NCBI GenBank assembly: GCA_900751885.1
Contig: CAADTH010000039.1
Coordinates: 1 to 41,587 of the forward strand
DNA length: 41,587 bases
From: Clostridia bacterium
GTDB lineage: Bacteria; Bacillota; Clostridia; UBA1381
Reading direction: 5' to 3'
Numbering within the stretch: the first letter of the stretch is position 1; each line of letters starts with the position of its first letter. Positions 16,374 through 24,919 of this stretch are shown here, in pieces. The notes under the pieces are model-generated. The model was not told where the DNA came from and made no database searches. It worked only from the letters and a program-made list of their open reading frames with translations. Position numbers and translations under genes: made by a program.

Positions 16374-17648
16374 ATGAAAATCAACAAAATAACAATTCAG
16401 GGGTATAAAAACATTCAGTCCATCACAATGGAGCTGTCTCCCATCACTGCAATCATCGGTGTGAATAATTTTGGCAAGACAAATCTACTGAAGGGAATCG
16501 ACTTTGCCAGCCGTTTTCTGCACTCGTCTCCTGATGAGCGTCCGGACTTGATGCAGGATGAGAAAAACATTCCAATCAATGTCAAAAATGCCGGGAGTAA
16601 CTTCCTTTTTTGTATGGAAGGACTATTTGAGGGTGAGTATTTTGAATACCTGTTTGAATGCTCATGGCATACGCCGTCGTCCCCTGCAAGGATTGTACGT
16701 GAAACTCTGCGAATGCGGAGCAAGACAAGCGACCGCTATTTGAAATTTATCAACCGCACCAAAGATACTGCACTATATAAATCCACTCGCGAGGGACGCT
16801 GTCAAAAGCAGATTCATATTCTTTCGCCTCAAACCCTTGTTATTGAATATCTGCTTGAGACGCAGCTCGATTTGTTTTTTACTTCTATTTTAACTGCACT
16901 CAAATCATTCACAGTAGACTATAACCGTCTTACCGACTCCCGCATCGAGCCGCAACCCCCCTTTATGCAGCCTGTCAGCCGTCAGAAAGCTTTTTCCCTT
17001 CATGCAGGGCACGGCGCCAGTCTTTTGACAGTGCTCAAAAATGTACGCGAAACCTATCCGGATAAATACCATCTCTGGGAAAATACTGTTAAAGCCTTAA
17101 TCCCTACGATACAGGACATTTCTTTTTTGGTAGAGAACAAACAGCTTCCTATAGAGAGCATCCATCTTCCGCGCTCCTCTGTTGCGGAAAACTACCATTT
17201 GATGATCCAGGAAAAAAATCTCACCCGTCCGGTAGATTTATTCCGGCTTTCCTCCGGCGTCCGCAGGGTGCTGTTGCTGCTTTTAAACATCATTTTGGTG
17301 GACGTGAATCATTTTTCCATCATTGAATTCGAGGAACTCGAAAGCAGTGTCAGTCCGCTGATGCTTCAACGGCTTTTAATGGCAATTTCCTCAATCTGCG
17401 AGGACTGCCGCGTGATTGTCACCACGCACTCCCCGTCGCTTGTTAACTTTATCAGCCTTGACAGCGTGTATATCGGAATTTCGAATGAGGATTCCCTTGC
17501 CGAATTCGGACGCATCAAGCCTACGCTTCGTGCGTCGGCGGTCCGGACGGCAGACGAAATGGGCGTTGGAATCGGTGACTTCCTTTTCAATATGCTCCTG
17601 TCTGACAACTCGTGCGGTCTTTCCTCCATCCGTGAGTGGATTGAGTAA
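16374..17648 (+). CDS. OLD/RecF-like AAA ATPase, putative defence protein
   Basis: The ATG at 16374 follows AAGGTGG by about 9 nt; an upstream in-frame GTG at 16362 overlaps that site. The 424-residue protein opens with KINKITIQGYKNIQSI and Walker A GVNNFGKTN (29-37), typical of the SMC/RecF/OLD class. Near the C-terminus RLSSGVRRVLLLLLN is signature-like, then IIEFEELESSV replaces a normal Walker B, then VIVTTHSPSLVNF. In this class the ATPase usually works with a nuclease; the next gene, 9 nt away, encodes a TOPRIM-like protein. Together they resemble two-gene defence systems such as split OLD, RloA/RloB or PARIS. I cannot say which, and a role in DNA repair is also possible. Confidence 0.8.
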   Translation: MKINKITIQGYKNIQSITMELSPITAIIGVNNFGKTNLLKGIDFASRFLHSSPDERPDLMQDEKNIPINVKNAGSNFLFCMEGLFEGEYFEYLFECSWHTPSSPARIVRETLRMRSKTSDRYLKFINRTKDTALYKSTREGRCQKQIHILSPQTLVIEYLLETQLDLFFTSILTALKSFTVDYNRLTDSRIEPQPPFMQPVSRQKAFSLHAGHGASLLTVLKNVRETYPDKYHLWENTVKALIPTIQDISFLVENKQLPIESIHLPRSSVAENYHLMIQEKNLTRPVDLFRLSSGVRRVLLLLLNIILVDVNHFSIIEFEELESSVSPLMLQRLLMAISSICEDCRVIVTTHSPSLVNFISLDSVYIGISNEDSLAEFGRIKPTLRASAVRTADEMGVGIGDFLFNMLLSDNSCGLSSIREWIE

Positions 17649-17657
17649 GGAGGCTGT

Positions 17658-18293
17658 ATGGCTACATATCAAAAAAAGCGGATTGTCATGGTGCTGGAGG
17701 GGGAAACTGAAATCGTTTTCTACAGCCGGCTGTTGGACTATTTATATGAACACATTGTCACCTCGGCATGGGTATTTCGCGACGAAATCGACTTTATCCT
17801 CGCGCGCGGTGTCGGCAATATCGGTGTGCGCGCGGTGCAGACCTTCAAAATGCGCTATACGCATGCAAGTCATACAGAGCACATCGTTTTCTGCTGCTAT
17901 GACACCGATGTATTCGAAAACGGACGGATGCCCCGCTTATGGACAGAGCATACGGTACAAAAATTCCTGGACGCCGGTGCACAAAAGGTATACAGCATCT
18001 GTGCCCAGCACATGATTGAAGACTGGTATTTATATGACTATGATGGCATTTTAGCCTATCTCGGTCTTTCCAAAAAAGAAATGCCCCCCTCAGCATCTGC
18101 TGTTCCGGGAAAAAACGCGGTCAAAAAACTCAATTATATCTATCGCAAGTCGAATAAAATCTACCAGAAAGGCTATGCAACTGACGAGTTGATTTCCCAT
18201 CTGGATATCGGTAAAATATACTCCTGCATTCAAAAAGAGATTCGCCCTCTCATCAAAGAACTCAATTCAAAACCCAACAAAAGAACCACATAA
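17658..18293 (+). CDS. TOPRIM-like nuclease partner protein (RloB/DUF4276/DUF4435-like)
   Basis: The 211-residue protein starts after AAGGAGG, 9 nt from the ATPase gene. The N-terminus IVMVLEGETEIVFY has the conserved Glu of a TOPRIM fold, and FCCYDTDVFE gives the DxD metal-binding pair. EDWYLYD further on resembles the C-terminal motif of RloB/DUF4276 proteins. TOPRIM domains cut or re-join nucleic acids using two metal ions; as a partner of an OLD-type ATPase it would be the effector nuclease. The C-terminus is lysine-rich. The family cannot be fixed from sequence reading alone. Confidence 0.7.
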   Translation: MATYQKKRIVMVLEGETEIVFYSRLLDYLYEHIVTSAWVFRDEIDFILARGVGNIGVRAVQTFKMRYTHASHTEHIVFCCYDTDVFENGRMPRLWTEHTVQKFLDAGAQKVYSICAQHMIEDWYLYDYDGILAYLGLSKKEMPPSASAVPGKNAVKKLNYIYRKSNKIYQKGYATDELISHLDIGKIYSCIQKEIRPLIKELNSKPNKRTT

Positions 18294-18309
18294 AAAGGAG
18301 ACAAAACTC

Positions 18310-18657
18310 ATGGCTGTTGACATCAAACGTGCAATCGGCAAGCGAATCCGCGACCTCAGAAAAGAAAAAGGTCTGACTCAAAAGCAGTTTGCACAGCAAC
18401 TAAATCTGACGCGTGCCTGCATTGCAAACTGGGAAATCGGCGCACGCGAGCCCGATATGTCCCTTTGGGAAAGCCTTGCGGATTTTTTTGATATTTCTAT
18501 CGATTACCTGTGCTGCCGTACTGACAAAAGAAACTACATCGACCCTGTCTCTTCCTCCCCAAGCCGTGAGATTCTTGATATCAGCGATTTGGACGACGGA
18601 GAAAAAGAAGCAATCCGCACACTCTATCTTCAGATGAAAAAGGACAAAAAAGCTTGA
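18310..18657 (+). CDS. XRE-family transcriptional regulator
   Basis: 115 residues, 17 nt after the TOPRIM gene, with AAAAGGAG ahead of the ATG, so probably the third gene of that operon. The N-terminal HTH_3 domain (about 8-66) has GKRIRDLRKEKGLTQKQFA, then the recognition helix region NLTRACIANWEIG and DISIDYLCCRTD. The C-terminal tail is short and acidic, then lysine-rich. Such regulators often repress their own defence operon. The stop codon overlaps the -35 box of the rpsF promoter, so no spacer separates the accessory operon from the ribosomal operon. Confidence 0.85.
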   Translation: MAVDIKRAIGKRIRDLRKEKGLTQKQFAQQLNLTRACIANWEIGAREPDMSLWESLADFFDISIDYLCCRTDKRNYIDPVSSSPSREILDISDLDDGEKEAIRTLYLQMKKDKKA

Positions 18658-18755
18658 CAAACTGTGCTTTGCATTATATAATGGAACGGTTCTAATAGAA
18701 CATCCTTGCCCGGTTTTGGTAAACTGGGACATATGTCCATAAGGAGGTGTAGAAA
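18654..18755 (+). promoter_or_regulatory. rpsF promoter and probable S6:S18 leader
   Basis: TTGACA (18654-18659) and TATAAT (18677-18682), both perfect, with a 17-bp spacer. In the leader CCCGGTTT pairs with AAACTGGG around TGGT (about 18708-18727), followed by the palindrome GGACATATGTCC (about 18727-18738) just before AAGGAGG. A CCG-containing hairpin upstream of rpsF is typical of the element bound by the S6:S18 complex for feedback control; the assignment is by position and resemblance. Confidence 0.7.
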
Positions 18756-19055
18756 ATGGCTGAAATCATGAACAGCTATGAGACAATTTTTATCATTGAC
18801 GCGAATTTGGATGAGGAAAAGACCAAAAACATGGTCGAAAAGTTCACATCGCTTATCAGTTCAAACGGAACAGTTGAATCTGTTGAAGAATGGGGCAAAA
18901 GAAGACTTGCTTACGAAATCAATGATAGAACAGAAGGCTACTATGTATTGGTAAACTTCAAGTCCAATCCGGATTTTCCGAAGGAGCTTGAGCGCGTTTA
19001 CCACATCACAGATGGCATTTTGCGTACTATCATCGTCAAAAAGGAAGAAAAGTAA
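18756..19055 (+). CDS. rpsF: 30S ribosomal protein S6
   Basis: 99 residues with the S6 pattern MNSYETIFIIDANLDEEK, VEEWGKRRLAYEIND and GYYVLVNFKSNP. AAGGAGG lies 8 nt before the ATG. S6 binds 16S rRNA with S18 in the platform of the small subunit. It is first in the standard rpsF-ssb-rpsR operon. Confidence 0.97.
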   Translation: MAEIMNSYETIFIIDANLDEEKTKNMVEKFTSLISSNGTVESVEEWGKRRLAYEINDRTEGYYVLVNFKSNPDFPKELERVYHITDGILRTIIVKKEEK

Positions 19056-19085
19056 TGCTTCTGGTTTGAAAGGGCGGTGTCACAA

Positions 19086-19589
19086 ATGAACAAGGCAATT
19101 TTAATGGGGCGGCTTACCGCCGATCCTGAATTGCGCCAAACGCCAAATGGAGTTTCTGTTGCGCGGTTTTCTATCGCAGTCGACCGTAGGTTTTCCGGAC
19201 GAGACGGCAACCGTCAGACTGATTTCATCAACTGCGTCGCATGGCGGCAAACGGCTGATTTTCTCTGCCGTTATTTCCATAAAGGAAACATGGTCGCTTT
19301 GATTGGCAGTATCCAGTCCAGAAGCTGGGATGGAAACGACGGGAAAAAGCATTATGCAACAGAGGTTGTAGCAGACGAGGTATATTTTACCGGTGAAAAA
19401 GCATCCGCTTCCGGTCAAAATTCGAATTATGCAGGCGGCAACTTTGCAAGCTCCTACTCTCAGCAGGCTCCGAATACACCGGCTCCGCAGACTCCCGCAC
19501 CATCAGAAGGTGCACAGCCGAACTTTGATGAGTTTGACGCAATGGGATTCTCTGCACTCGACGGTTCGGAGGATGACCTGCCGTTTTAA
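19086..19589 (+). CDS. ssb: Single-stranded DNA-binding protein
   Basis: The ATG at 19086 is preferred: AAAGGGCGG ends about 8 nt before it, while the in-frame GTG at 19077 overlaps that site. The 167-residue protein has the OB fold (MNKAILMGRLTADPELR, VARFSIAVDR, DFINCVAWRQTADF, IGSIQSRSWDG), a Gly/Ser/Pro/Gln-rich disordered linker from about 107, and the acidic tip DDLPF that recruits repair and replication partners. It acts as a tetramer on single-stranded DNA at forks and in recombination. Confidence 0.97.
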   Translation: MNKAILMGRLTADPELRQTPNGVSVARFSIAVDRRFSGRDGNRQTDFINCVAWRQTADFLCRYFHKGNMVALIGSIQSRSWDGNDGKKHYATEVVADEVYFTGEKASASGQNSNYAGGNFASSYSQQAPNTPAPQTPAPSEGAQPNFDEFDAMGFSALDGSEDDLPF

Positions 19590-19619
19590 AATGATAAGAA
19601 TTGAAAAGGAGGATTTATC

Positions 19620-19862
19620 ATGGCTGAAAGATCTGAAAGACCAATGCGCAGACGTGCAAAAAGAAAAGTATGTATGTTCTGTGTGGATAAGGTTGATTCA
19701 ATCGATTATAAAGACACAGCAAAGCTGAGAAGATTCATCTCAGAGCGTGCAAAAATTGTTCCAAGAAGAATCAGCGGCAACTGTGCAAAGCATCAGAGAC
19801 AACTTACAACTGCAATCAAACGCGCAAGACAAATCGCGCTTTTGCCTTTTGTATCTGAATAA
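19620..19862 (+). CDS. rpsR: 30S ribosomal protein S18
   Basis: 80 residues with an N-terminal basic stretch, CMFC, VDSIDYKD, LRRFISERAKIVPRRISG and the C-terminal HQRQLTTAIKRARQIALLPF, diagnostic of S18. The C-x-x-C start marks a zinc-type S18, although the further ligands are not certain. AAAGGAGG precedes the ATG. It pairs with S6 in the 30S platform. Confidence 0.97.
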   Translation: MAERSERPMRRRAKRKVCMFCVDKVDSIDYKDTAKLRRFISERAKIVPRRISGNCAKHQRQLTTAIKRARQIALLPFVSE

Positions 19863-19869
19863 AAAAATG

Positions 19870-19902
19870 AAGGACAAACCCAGACGGGTTTGTCCTTTTT
19901 TA
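19870..19902 (+). terminator. Terminator of rpsF-ssb-rpsR, possibly bidirectional
   Basis: GGACAAACCC (about 19872-19881) pairs with GGGTTTGTCC (19886-19895) around AGAC, followed by a T-tract. Reading the other strand it is followed by an imperfect T-tract, so it may also end the sensor kinase transcript. Confidence 0.9.
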
Positions 19903-19951
19903 TTTGTTTTTTTAATTTTTCTGTCTATTTCCCACTCACATCTTATACACG

Positions 19952-21433
19952 TTATTCTGCCATCTGTTTTCCCTCATTCGCTTTCTTCTGCGGTGGAAAC
20001 TCAAACGTAAAGCATGAGCCTTCTCCCAATGTACTTTCCACTGTCAATGTAATCGCATGGCGAACCGCGATTTGATTTGCAATCGCAAGTCCCAGCCCTG
20101 TACCGCCCTTGTTGATTTCTGACCTTGACGTATAAAAGCGGTCAAAAATATGCTCCAGCGTTTCCTTGTCCATACCACAGCCATGGTCGGACACGGATAG
20201 TCTGTTTTCTCTCATAAAAATACTGACTTCCGCGCCCTCGGGTGAAAACTTGACTGCATTGTCCAGCACAATCAAAAACATTTGCCGCAGTCTGCCATAG
20301 TCCCCTGTCGTTCTCCACGGCGTCACATCCATTTCTATATGAATGTTCTTCTTTTGTGCAATTTGGCGTGCGCTCCGAACCACATCCCGAACCACATCCG
20401 CAATATCCACACATTCCATCTGAATCTGAAAATCCGCATTGCGCAGACGGTTCAATTCCAGCATGTCATTGACCAGTCTCTGAAGGTAAATGCACTCCTT
20501 CAGCATCTGCTGGTGGTACTCCTCCACCTGCTCCGGCTTCGTAATCACACCGTCGCACAGCGCCTCCAGCGAGCCGCGCAGTACTGTCACTGGTGTTCGA
20601 AGCTCATGCGCCACATTCGAGACAAATTCCTCCCGGGCTCTGTTAAACTGTTCGATTTCCTCACTCGCCTCCAAGAGCTTGCCGCTGAGCATGTCAATGG
20701 TTCCCGCAAGCGCGCCGATTTCATCCTTTTGCTTCACGCCTGTCTTTGCGCTGAAATCCCCCTGCGCAAGCTGCAATGCTGTTTGTTGCATCTTTTTCAG
20801 CGGCTTTGCAAAGATAAACGAAAATAGAAACGACAGTCCAATACAAATTGCAAGGGTGATAAAAATACTCACCCCTAAAATCTTATATCCCTGCCACATC
20901 GCACGGTTGATTCCTTCCACTGGGGAATGTACCAGCACCGCGCCCACAACCTCATTTTCGCCCTTTATCGGCGCGGCGACCGTCAAAGTCGGCACGCGGA
21001 GCAGATTACTGAATCCACGGCTGTAGGTCATCTTCCCCTCAAACGCCTTTTCTACAACCTTTTCTGCGTCTTCAGGCAAATCGGCATAGGTGACACCGTG
21101 TTCCTTTTCATTCATAATCAGATTCATACCCTCATCCACGACCCATACGTTTCGGATGGAGTTTTCAATCAAATATTTCAAGTATGCCGCGTCATTTTGA
21201 TGGAGGTGTTCTTCCTTGTGGTGCCCGCCTGTACTTTTCTGCGCCTCCTCCTCGGCTGCGACAGCGGAAAGTGTAGCAGCAATCTGCTGGGCACGTTCAC
21301 TCAGTTCCTGCTTGCGCATATTGATGGTGTGGCTTTGAAACAGTGTCGTAAATATAACTCCCATAATTACAGAAAAAATCAGCAGAAACAAAGTAAATGA
21401 AAGCGCCAGCTTTACTACAATTTTATGTCTCAT
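19952..21433 (-). CDS. Sensor histidine kinase with His-rich extracytoplasmic segment
   Basis: I chose the ATG at 21433, which follows GAGGAG by 7 nt inside the end of the response regulator gene. The 493-residue membrane protein has TM1 (about 8-31), an extracytoplasmic sensor region, TM2 (about 184-208), HAMP (about 209-260), a HisKA domain with VAHELRTP (phosphorylated H276), and an HATPase domain with DNAVKFSPEG, DHGCGMD and GGTGLGLAI. The sensor region contains GGHHKEEHLHQND (69-81), with H71, H72, H76 and H78, a plausible metal-binding cluster. It is co-transcribed with the response regulator and divergent from a secreted His/Cys-rich protein, which suggests a shared metal-related signal. 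That link is inferred. Confidence 0.92.
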   Translation of the reverse strand: MRHKIVVKLALSFTLFLLIFSVIMGVIFTTLFQSHTINMRKQELSERAQQIAATLSAVAAEEEAQKSTGGHHKEEHLHQNDAAYLKYLIENSIRNVWVVDEGMNLIMNEKEHGVTYADLPEDAEKVVEKAFEGKMTYSRGFSNLLRVPTLTVAAPIKGENEVVGAVLVHSPVEGINRAMWQGYKILGVSIFITLAICIGLSFLFSFIFAKPLKKMQQTALQLAQGDFSAKTGVKQKDEIGALAGTIDMLSGKLLEASEEIEQFNRAREEFVSNVAHELRTPVTVLRGSLEALCDGVITKPEQVEEYHQQMLKECIYLQRLVNDMLELNRLRNADFQIQMECVDIADVVRDVVRSARQIAQKKNIHIEMDVTPWRTTGDYGRLRQMFLIVLDNAVKFSPEGAEVSIFMRENRLSVSDHGCGMDKETLEHIFDRFYTSRSEINKGGTGLGLAIANQIAVRHAITLTVESTLGEGSCFTFEFPPQKKANEGKQMAE

Positions 21434-22115
21434 TTGGATTCTCCTCAAACTTGTATCCCACTCCCCAAATCGTGCGGATCATCCAGCCCGGGTGGGAAAC
21501 ACACTCGAGCTTTGCCCTCAGCCTTTTAATATGCGAATCTACCGTGCGGCTGTCTCCATCATAATCATATCCCCATAAGCTCTCTAAAAGATTGTCGCGC
21601 GAAAACACCTTATTGGGGTTTGCCAAAAGCGTCCACAATATTTCTGTTTCCTTTTTGGTCAGCTTTACTGTCTCCTCCCCAATCTTAACCGTGTAGGTGT
21701 CCAAATCGACAGAAAGCGTATCATAACGCATCGTCTGCTTTTTTTCCTTCTGCGGCTGAATCCGCCGCATCACCGCGCGCACACGCGCCATCACCTCGCC
21801 CGGAGAAAACGGCTTGACGATATAATCGTCTGCACCTGTATCCAGTCCCATAATGCGGTCAAAATCATCACCGCGCGCCGTAATCATGATGATAATTGCC
21901 TGCGAGGTCTCCCTGATTTTCCGGCATACCGCGAACCCGTCCTTTTTGGGCATCATCACATCAAGCAAAACCACGTCCGGTTCATATTTTGAAAACAGCT
22001 CGAGCGTCTGCTGTCCATCCTCTGCGGTGACTGTCGAAAACCCTTCTTTCTTTGCATACTCCTCGAGTATGGATGTGATTTGCCTGTTATCATCGGCAAT
22101 CAGCATGGTATCCAT
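21423..22115 (-). CDS. OmpR-family response regulator
   Basis: 230 residues. The receiver domain has acidic D8/D9, phosphoacceptor D52 (VVLLDVMMPKKDG), T79 and K101 (DDYIVKPF). The winged-helix output domain spans about 130-225, with KKETEILWTLLANPNKVFSR, DGDSRTVDSHIKRLRAKL and IRTIWGVGYKFE. It overlaps the kinase gene by 11 nt. It probably regulates the divergent secreted protein gene and itself from the shared 205-bp intergenic region. Confidence 0.94.
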   Translation of the reverse strand: MDTMLIADDNRQITSILEEYAKKEGFSTVTAEDGQQTLELFSKYEPDVVLLDVMMPKKDGFAVCRKIRETSQAIIIMITARGDDFDRIMGLDTGADDYIVKPFSPGEVMARVRAVMRRIQPQKEKKQTMRYDTLSVDLDTYTVKIGEETVKLTKKETEILWTLLANPNKVFSRDNLLESLWGYDYDGDSRTVDSHIKRLRAKLECVSHPGWMIRTIWGVGYKFEENPNET

Positions 22116-22320
22116 AACTTCCCCACCTCTGTTTCAATCTCACATTTGTTTTAAAAAATTACATTGCCTCTCTTTATTATATCGCAAAAAAAATACGTGT
22201 CCACTCTTTTCCCATGAAAAATTTCACATTATTTTTCAAAATGACACACTTTTGTCACATGGGCAGGGTATAGTAAAGATACAAAGTAAATAACGTTTCT
22301 TGATTTTAGGAGGTAGAATG
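22116..22320. promoter_or_regulatory. Divergent control region between two-component system and Cys/His-rich gene
   Basis: For the minus strand, TGGACA (22203-22198) and TATAAT (22181-22176) form a promoter with a 16-bp spacer. For the plus strand, TGACA (22242-22246) and TGTCA (22253-22257) form an inverted repeat just upstream of a TATAGT -10-like box (about 22270). The absence of a good -35 there suggests activation by the response regulator. Confidence 0.6.
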
Positions 22321-23001
22321 ATGAAAAAGACAAAACAAATTTTAATTACCTGTATCACAATCGCTGCCCTTTTTGTTACAGCAGTTGGTGCATTTGCTTC
22401 ATACGGCGATTATGGGTTCCATCGTTTGGCGTCAGTTTCTGTTCCGGAAATTGCAGAACCGACAATCAAACAATTCGCATGTGATGGAGTAAACCACAAT
22501 GAGGACTGCTACAATGCAGGCTATTGTATCAACACTGGCGAGCCTTGCAAAGCCGCACCTTCCTGCGATGGCGTAAACCATACCGAGGATTGCTACAATG
22601 CGGGTTATTGCATCAATACGGGCGAAGCTTGCAACGCTACGCCTTCCTGCGACGGTGTGAATCATACCGAGGACTGTTACGATGCAGGTTCCTGCATCAG
22701 CACAGGAAAAACTCTCAAAGCAGTTTCCTCCTGCAACGGCGTAAACCATACGCAGGATTGCTATGATGCAGGCTATTGCACTACAACAGGAAAATCCTGC
22801 AAAGCTACGCCTTCCTGTGATGGTGTGAACCACAATCAGGATTGCTACAGCTCAGGCTACTGCACAGGCACAGGAAAAGCTTGTCATAGAGCAACGACCA
22901 CATCGACACAAAGCACTCAGACAAGTCAGGGTTCTCACCACAGCGAAGGCAGACATCATACGAGCGGCGGTCATCACGGCGGCGGACATCACAGCAGATA
23001 A
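22321..23001 (+). CDS. Secreted Cys-rich 28-residue repeat protein with His-rich C-terminus
   Basis: The ATG at 22321 lies 7 nt after AGGAGG (22308-22313); the ATG at 22318 is too close. The 226-residue protein has a signal peptide of about 26 residues ending VGAFA. Five tandem repeats of 28 residues (84 nt) follow from 22480, with core CDGVNHTEDCYNAGYC then a TG-K/E-x-CKA tail. Each repeat has a fixed His and three or four Cys, fitting metal binding or disulfide-linked units. The C-terminus is Ser/Thr-rich and then HHSEGRHH, GGHHGGGHH. The kinase encoded divergently also has a His-rich outer segment. I do not recognise a named family. A surface metal chaperone or sensor accessory is possible. 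Confidence 0.85.
   Translation: MKKTKQILITCITIAALFVTAVGAFASYGDYGFHRLASVSVPEIAEPTIKQFACDGVNHNEDCYNAGYCINTGEPCKAAPSCDGVNHTEDCYNAGYCINTGEACNATPSCDGVNHTEDCYDAGSCISTGKTLKAVSSCNGVNHTQDCYDAGYCTTTGKSCKATPSCDGVNHNQDCYSSGYCTGTGKACHRATTTSTQSTQTSQGSHHSEGRHHTSGGHHGGGHHSR
22480..22890 (+). repeat. Five in-frame 84-bp tandem repeats
   Basis: Repeat starts are 22480, 22564, 22648, 22732 and 22816, each beginning at the first Cys codon of the CDGVNH unit. The fifth is slightly shorter. The third and fourth are the most diverged (CISTGKTLKAVSS lacks one Cys). Confidence 0.9.
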
Positions 23002-23035
23002 TTCGGTTTCAACAAATCCTTCCAAATGAAAATAT

Positions 23036-23080
23036 ACAAACAAAAAGAAGCACCGGAATCGTGCTTCTTTTTGTTTGTAC
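23036..23080 (+). terminator. Terminator after the Cys/His-rich gene
   Basis: ACAAACAAAAAGAAGCAC pairs perfectly with GTGCTTCTTTTTGTTTGT around a 7-nt loop (23036-23078). The A/T symmetry lets it work in both directions. Confidence 0.9.
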
Positions 23081-23182
23081 TTTCATTACCACAAAACCCG
23101 TTGTCTCCTGCCATGTTTTGTGGTAAAATAAACTCTAAGCGTTTTGGAAAGAATTATGTTATCTAGGAAGGAGCTGTTACCC

Positions 23183-24919
23183 TTGCGAACACTATTCCCT
23201 TTTTTAAAGCCATATCGCCTTCAGCTGGTGATTGGTCCGTTTTTCAAGCTTTCAGAGGCAGTGCTGGAAATTTTGATTCCCACTCTCATGGCACTGCTCA
23301 TTGACAACGGCGTCAACCGTGGAGACACCGGCTATATTTTGAAAATAGGTGCGCTGATGCTCGTCATTGCAACGTGCGGCGTTATCTTTGCCTACATCTG
23401 TCAATACTCTGCGTCCATCGCGTCGCAGGGTTTTGGCACTGACGTACGAAACGCGCTGTTTCGGCACATCAATACCTTTTCCTACCCCCAGCTTGACCGG
23501 TTCGGCACGTCCTCTTTAATCAACCGTCTCACAGGGGATGTCAACCAGCTTCAATCCGCTGTCGCCATGCTGATTCGGCTGGTCATCCGCGCGCCGTTTT
23601 TGTGCGTGGGCGGATTGATCATGGCAATGATTCTCGATGTAAAGCTTTCTATCATCTTTATGATTGTCATTCCGCTGTTCGTCGTGGTTCTCATCCTTGT
23701 CATGACAAAGGCAGTGCCGCTTTACCAGTCCGTGCAAAAAAAGCTGGATCACCTGGCTTTGGTGCTCCGAGAAAATCTGTCGGGCATACGCGTCATCCGC
23801 GCATTTGCGCGCACAGATCATGAGAGAAAACGGTTTTCCGAGTCGAACGCGTCCTATGCGGATACTGCAATCCACGTCGGAAAAATCGCCGCGCTGACCA
23901 ACCCTGTAACCACCATCATCATGAACCTTGCGATTCTCGCGGTCATCTGGTTCGGGGGACTGCGTGTGAACACAGGCAATATGACGCAGGGGCAAATTAT
24001 TGCCTTTATCAACTACATCACGCAGATTCTAAACGCCATGATTATCGTGGCAAACCTCGTCGTTCTCTACACTCGCGCCTATGCGTCTGCGAAACGTGTG
24101 GGTGAGGTGTTCGGCGTCACGCCGGACATGTCAGACGGCGTGGAATCCCAAAAGGAGAAGCACACCCTTCCCTGCGTGTCCTTCAACCACGTCAGCCTGC
24201 GCTATGCAGGGACAAGTGAAAACGCGCTGTCCGACATCACCTTTCATGCAAGCAAAGGCGAAATCATCGGCATCATCGGCGGAACCGGCTCTGGAAAATC
24301 CTCTTTGATTAGCCTGATTCCACGTTTTTACGACGCCACAGAAGGCACAGTATCCCTTTACGGCAGGGATGTCCGCGACTACCCACAGACGGTTCTCCGC
24401 GATAAAATCGGAATTGTGCCGCAAAGAGCGGTTCTGTTCAGCGGAACCGTCTCAGAGAATCTGCGCTTCGGGGAGGAGAACGCGACAGTTCAGCAGCTTG
24501 AGCAGGCGGCATCCATCGCCCAGGCGTCCGAATTCATCGACAAACTCCCATACGGCTACGACACCCACCTGTCACAGGGAGGAACGAATCTCTCGGGCGG
24601 TCAGCGCCAGCGCCTGACCATTGCGCGTGCACTCGTCAAACAGCCTGATATCCTAATTTTAGACGATTCCTCCAGCGCGCTCGACTATGCGACCGACAGC
24701 CGCCTTCGCCAGGCGATCCGCGAACACACACAGGATATGACCGTATTTATCGTGTCCCAGCGCGTCAATTCTGTCCGCGACGCGGATCAAATTCTTGTGC
24801 TGGACGACGGATGCCTTGTCGGCGCCGGCACGCACCGCCAGCTTTTGAACACCTGCCAGGTCTATCAGGAAATTTGCCACTCACAGGCACAAACAGAGGA
24901 GGATGCACGCCATGAATAA
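23183..24919 (+). CDS. Heterodimeric ABC exporter, subunit with degenerate ATPase site
   Basis: I favour the TTG at 23183, 9 nt after AAGGAG, giving MRTLFPFLKPYRLQL and 578 residues; an ATG at 23156 with a weak site is the alternative. A six-helix exporter membrane domain (about 15-310) precedes the nucleotide-binding domain with Walker A GGTGSGKSS, Q-loop VPQRA, signature LSGGQ and Walker B ILILDDSSSALD. The residue after the Walker B Asp is Asp instead of the catalytic Glu, as expected of the degenerate half in pairs such as BmrCD, LmrCD or TM287/288. It overlaps the next gene by 8 nt. The substrate is unknown; drugs, lipids or peptides are usual for this class. Confidence 0.93.
   Translation: MRTLFPFLKPYRLQLVIGPFFKLSEAVLEILIPTLMALLIDNGVNRGDTGYILKIGALMLVIATCGVIFAYICQYSASIASQGFGTDVRNALFRHINTFSYPQLDRFGTSSLINRLTGDVNQLQSAVAMLIRLVIRAPFLCVGGLIMAMILDVKLSIIFMIVIPLFVVVLILVMTKAVPLYQSVQKKLDHLALVLRENLSGIRVIRAFARTDHERKRFSESNASYADTAIHVGKIAALTNPVTTIIMNLAILAVIWFGGLRVNTGNMTQGQIIAFINYITQILNAMIIVANLVVLYTRAYASAKRVGEVFGVTPDMSDGVESQKEKHTLPCVSFNHVSLRYAGTSENALSDITFHASKGEIIGIIGGTGSGKSSLISLIPRFYDATEGTVSLYGRDVRDYPQTVLRDKIGIVPQRAVLFSGTVSENLRFGEENATVQQLEQAASIAQASEFIDKLPYGYDTHLSQGGTNLSGGQRQRLTIARALVKQPDILILDDSSSALDYATDSRLRQAIREHTQDMTVFIVSQRVNSVRDADQILVLDDGCLVGAGTHRQLLNTCQVYQEICHSQAQTEEDARHE

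Noticed and set aside
22480..22890. Regular 84-bp repeats that could be taken for a CRISPR or satellite
   Set aside because: The repeats keep the reading frame, have no separate spacers, and encode clear 28-residue Cys units.
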